This document shows, piece after piece, positions 32,647-35,286 of a DNA stretch of 35,286 bases. The first letter of the stretch is position 1, and each line of letters begins with the position of its first letter. Origin of the DNA: an uncultured Lachnospiraceae bacterium. Its GTDB lineage: Bacteria > Bacillota_A > Clostridia > Lachnospirales > Lachnospiraceae. A program made the position numbers and the translations under genes. The DNA lies in contig CACZHN010000003.1 in the NCBI GenBank assembly GCA_902780985.1, forward strand, positions 1 through 35,286, in the 5' to 3' direction. The notes below the pieces were generated by a model, which was not told where the DNA came from, did not search any database, and saw nothing but the letters and a program-made list of their open reading frames with translations.

Positions 32647-34758
32647 ATGGAAAAATTCGGAAAAGCAGTAGTAAAGGCAAGAGTCCCGATACTGATATTG
32701 GCGGTGATACTGCTGATACCTTCGGCACTGGGGTATTTTCATACCAGAACGAATTACGATATTCTTACATACCTGCCTAAAGAGATAGAGACCATGAAGG
32801 GGCAGGACATACTGGCGAAGGACTTCGGCACGGGAGCCTTCTCCATGGTGGTTGTGGAAGGCATGGCGGATAAGGATATAACGGCCATGACCGAGGAAAT
32901 GCAGCAGGTTCCTCATGTAAAAAGAGTCATATGGCAGGGCTCTCTGGGGAACAGCCTTCCGGAGCAGCTTATCCCGGAAAAGTTCAGAGGTCAGCTTTCC
33001 AACGGTGACGCTAAGCTTCTGATGGTAATATACGACACCACTCTTTCGGCGGACGAAACTCTTCAAGCCGTGGAGGACCTGAGAGGGTTGATGAATGAGA
33101 AGTGCTACCTCAGCGGAATGTCCGCCATAGTCTTGGATACGAAAAAGCTGAGTGACAGCGAGGTACCGGTATATGTAGCCATTGCCGTTATTCTCTGTCT
33201 TATCATCCTGACCCTTACCATGGATTCTTTCCTGGTACCTGTATTCTTCCTGTTATCAATAGGATTTGCAGTCATATACAATCTGGGATCAAATGTGATC
33301 GGAGGCGAGATATCCTATGTTACCAAGGCTCTGGCGGCAGTCCTTCAGCTGGCGGTAACCATGGACTATTCAATCTTCCTGTGGCACAGCTACTGCAGCA
33401 AGAAGAAGGAAAATGATAACTACCTCGAGGCCATGGCAGATGCAATTAATGAGACTCTTGTATCTGTTGTAGGAAGTTCAATTACTACAGTAGCCGGATT
33501 CGTAGCTCTTATGTTTATGAGTTTTACTCTTGGACTTGACCTGGGAATCGTTATGGCAAAGGGTGTAATAATCGGAGTTATCTGCTGCGTTACGATCCTT
33601 CCATCCATGATCCTTTGTTTTGATAAAGCACTTACAAAGACCAGCCACAGACCACTTATTCCGGACTTCTCAAAACTGAGTCATGGAATAGTGAAGAGGT
33701 TCATTATATTTATGCTTCTGGCAGTGATACTTGTTATACCTGCATTTTATGGACAGAAGCACAATAAGGTTTATTACAACCTTGATACATCTCTTCCAAA
33801 GAATCTGCCTAGTATAGTTGCAGGAGAGAAGCTTCAGGAAAGCTTTGAGATGAATTCAACTCATATAGTTATGCTTGATTCAAACCTCAGTCGTAAAGAT
33901 ACAAAGAAGTTTATGAAGGAGGTTGAAAAGGTCGACGGAATAAAGAAGGTTCTCGGACTTGAAAGCTTTGTAGGTTCAGCTGTTCCTGATGAGCTCATTC
34001 CTGAGAATCTGAAAGAAGTAGTCGATGACGGCGAATATAAACTGATCTTTATTCTCTCAGAATACAAGGTGGCAACAGACGAAGTAAACAGGCAGTGTGA
34101 TGAGATAAACGACATTCTTGATAAGTATGATGAAAAAGGAATGCTTATCGGAGAAGCTCCTTGTACAAAGGATCTTATAACCATAACAAACCACGATTTT
34201 AATACAGTTAATACGGTATCCATCCTTTTGGTCGGATTAATAATACTTTTTGTATTCAAATCCCTCTCACTTCCGGTGCTTCTGGTATCGGTCATAGAGG
34301 TGGCGATATTTATAAATATGGGTATTCCGTATTATATGGGAACAACACTTCCGTTTATTGCATCGATCGTTATCGGAACCATACAGCTTGGTTCTACAGT
34401 AGATTACGCAATACTTATGACAAATAAGTATAAAGCAGCCAGATGCGTGGGGTTATCAGGTAAGGCTGCAGCAGAGGAGGCACTGGCCGGCTCTATAAAT
34501 TCAATATTTGTAAGTGCCCTGACCTTCTTTGCAGCAACCTTCGGTGTAGGACTCTACTCAAAGATAGATATGATCAGTTCCTTATGTGTACTTATGGCAA
34601 GAGGCGCAATAATAAGTATGTTTATAGTTATTCTGCTTCTTCCTGCAGTGCTCAGACTGTTTGACGGAATAGTAGTTCATACATCAATGGGATTTAAGTC
34701 ACATGACAATGTGGATGAAGGAACACATAACGGGCAGTTACTGACAGGTGTCAGATAG
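32647..34758 (+). CDS. MMPL/RND superfamily exporter
   Basis: 703 residues with the MMPL plan: one helix (~15-33), an extracytoplasmic domain (~34-175), five or six helices, then the same arrangement repeated. TM4-type motifs carry Asp: LAVTMDYSIFLWHSY in the first half and GSTVDYAILMTNKY in the second, likely proton-relay sites. Such proteins export lipids or hydrophobic compounds using the proton gradient. I start at ATG 32647 after GGAGG; the upstream in-frame ATG 32590 lies inside the hairpin and has no ribosome site. The following lipoprotein gene starts 12 bases after the stop, suggesting a working pair. Confidence 0.9.
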   Translation: MEKFGKAVVKARVPILILAVILLIPSALGYFHTRTNYDILTYLPKEIETMKGQDILAKDFGTGAFSMVVVEGMADKDITAMTEEMQQVPHVKRVIWQGSLGNSLPEQLIPEKFRGQLSNGDAKLLMVIYDTTLSADETLQAVEDLRGLMNEKCYLSGMSAIVLDTKKLSDSEVPVYVAIAVILCLIILTLTMDSFLVPVFFLLSIGFAVIYNLGSNVIGGEISYVTKALAAVLQLAVTMDYSIFLWHSYCSKKKENDNYLEAMADAINETLVSVVGSSITTVAGFVALMFMSFTLGLDLGIVMAKGVIIGVICCVTILPSMILCFDKALTKTSHRPLIPDFSKLSHGIVKRFIIFMLLAVILVIPAFYGQKHNKVYYNLDTSLPKNLPSIVAGEKLQESFEMNSTHIVMLDSNLSRKDTKKFMKEVEKVDGIKKVLGLESFVGSAVPDELIPENLKEVVDDGEYKLIFILSEYKVATDEVNRQCDEINDILDKYDEKGMLIGEAPCTKDLITITNHDFNTVNTVSILLVGLIILFVFKSLSLPVLLVSVIEVAIFINMGIPYYMGTTLPFIASIVIGTIQLGSTVDYAILMTNKYKAARCVGLSGKAAAEEALAGSINSIFVSALTFFAATFGVGLYSKIDMISSLCVLMARGAIISMFIVILLLPAVLRLFDGIVVHTSMGFKSHDNVDEGTHNGQLLTGVR

Positions 34759-34770
34759 GAGGATGGAGAA

Positions 34771-35286
34771 ATGTATAGAAGAAAATGTGTAAAGAAGGCT
34801 CTTGCGGCAGTACTTGCTGCATCGATGATCCTTACAGCTTCAGGATGCGGCGCAAAGGAAATTGCGGCTGAACCCGTTGAGACAGCTCTTCTGGATGATA
34901 ATGAAAGTGAAATGGCAGAGGTTCTGGGCGGCTCTCTCGGACTTGGTTCAGACAGTGAATGCGATAAGGATGAGACAGTATATGTATTTACAGATTCAGA
35001 AGGAAAGGTATCTGATGTAATCGTTGATGAGTGGCTCAAGAATTCAGACAACGCAGAGGTTTTAGCAGATTCAAGTAATCTTACTGATATCGAAAATGTA
35101 AGTGGAGATGAGACCTACGAAGAGAAGAACGGCCAGCTTGAATGGAAGGCCGACGGCAGCGACATTTACTATCAGGGACATACAGATGCAGCGCCTCCGG
35201 TAAGAGTAAAGGTTACTTATACTCTCGACGGTAAAGAGGTAACACCTGAGGAGATAGCAGGAAAGAGCGGAAAAGTAAGCATCCGT
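34771..35286 (+). CDS. Lipoprotein partner of the MMPL exporter (3' end outside window)
   Basis: 172 residues are visible and the frame is open at the window edge. MYRRKCVKKALAAVLAASM leads into the lipobox LTASGC (Cys26), a good lipoprotein signal. The mature part is acidic, and the last visible region, VKVTYTLDGKEVTPEEIAGKSG, looks like a beta-rich extracytoplasmic domain. Shine-Dalgarno GGAGGATGGAG. It follows the exporter gene by 12 bases and may be its periplasm-side or wall-side partner. I do not recognise a named family. Confidence 0.82.
   Translation, partial: MYRRKCVKKALAAVLAASMILTASGCGAKEIAAEPVETALLDDNESEMAEVLGGSLGLGSDSECDKDETVYVFTDSEGKVSDVIVDEWLKNSDNAEVLADSSNLTDIENVSGDETYEEKNGQLEWKADGSDIYYQGHTDAAPPVRVKVTYTLDGKEVTPEEIAGKSGKVSIR

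Overview
The window looks like a chromosomal segment from a moderate-GC Firmicute, most likely a Lachnospiraceae member (Butyrivibrio/Roseburia-like; this is inference). Grounds: purine synthesis ends in a separate PurO-type IMP cyclohydrolase plus a stand-alone AICAR formyltransferase; Shine-Dalgarno sites are strong; several promoters have an extended -10 (TGnTATAAT); and signalling proteins are of the 7TM-sensor and HD-GYP types. I see no tRNA, rRNA, insertion sequence, phage gene or CRISPR array.

Layout. 1-1448: the end of a ribonuclease H gene, then a minus-strand pair (cyclophilin, flavodoxin). 1592-4261: an OpgB/LtaS-like phosphoglycerol transferase and a lipoprotein with a YDQ/QQY repeat tail. 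4268-6321: a promoter, a ZTP (pfl) riboswitch with a terminator platform, PurO-like IMP cyclohydrolase, and an AICAR formyltransferase broken by a small internal deletion. 6442-7346: a Bax-inhibitor-1 family gene broken by a one-base frameshift. 7507-12420: a cysteine-cluster protein, cardiolipin synthase, MnmA and citrate synthase. 12448-16172: a signalling operon made of a VYGPP-repeat lipoprotein, a kinase-less multi-pass sensor, a histidine kinase and a NarL-type regulator. 16315-17559: a Met/Asn/Gly-repeat protein capped by zinc ribbons.

17705-28519 is about 11 kb of tightly packed plus-strand genes that probably form one operon. It contains a zinc-ribbon membrane protein, a radical SAM/SPASM enzyme, a dlt-like set (MBOAT acyltransferase, SGNH protein, adenylation enzyme, carrier protein) with a fold-type III PLP decarboxylase inserted, PgeF, and a TagF-like CDP-glycerol polymerase. 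The likely theme is decoration of a teichoic-acid-like polymer with an amino-acid-derived ester. The decarboxylase raises the possibility that the aminoacyl group is decarboxylated on the carrier protein, as in butirosin biosynthesis. This is the strongest candidate for an undescribed system.

28607-35286: an HD-GYP protein; a minus-strand M23 peptidase with coiled coil and a TetR regulator; then a plus-strand LemA-like protein, an MMPL/RND exporter whose ribosome binding site lies inside a terminator-like hairpin, and a lipoprotein gene cut by the window end.
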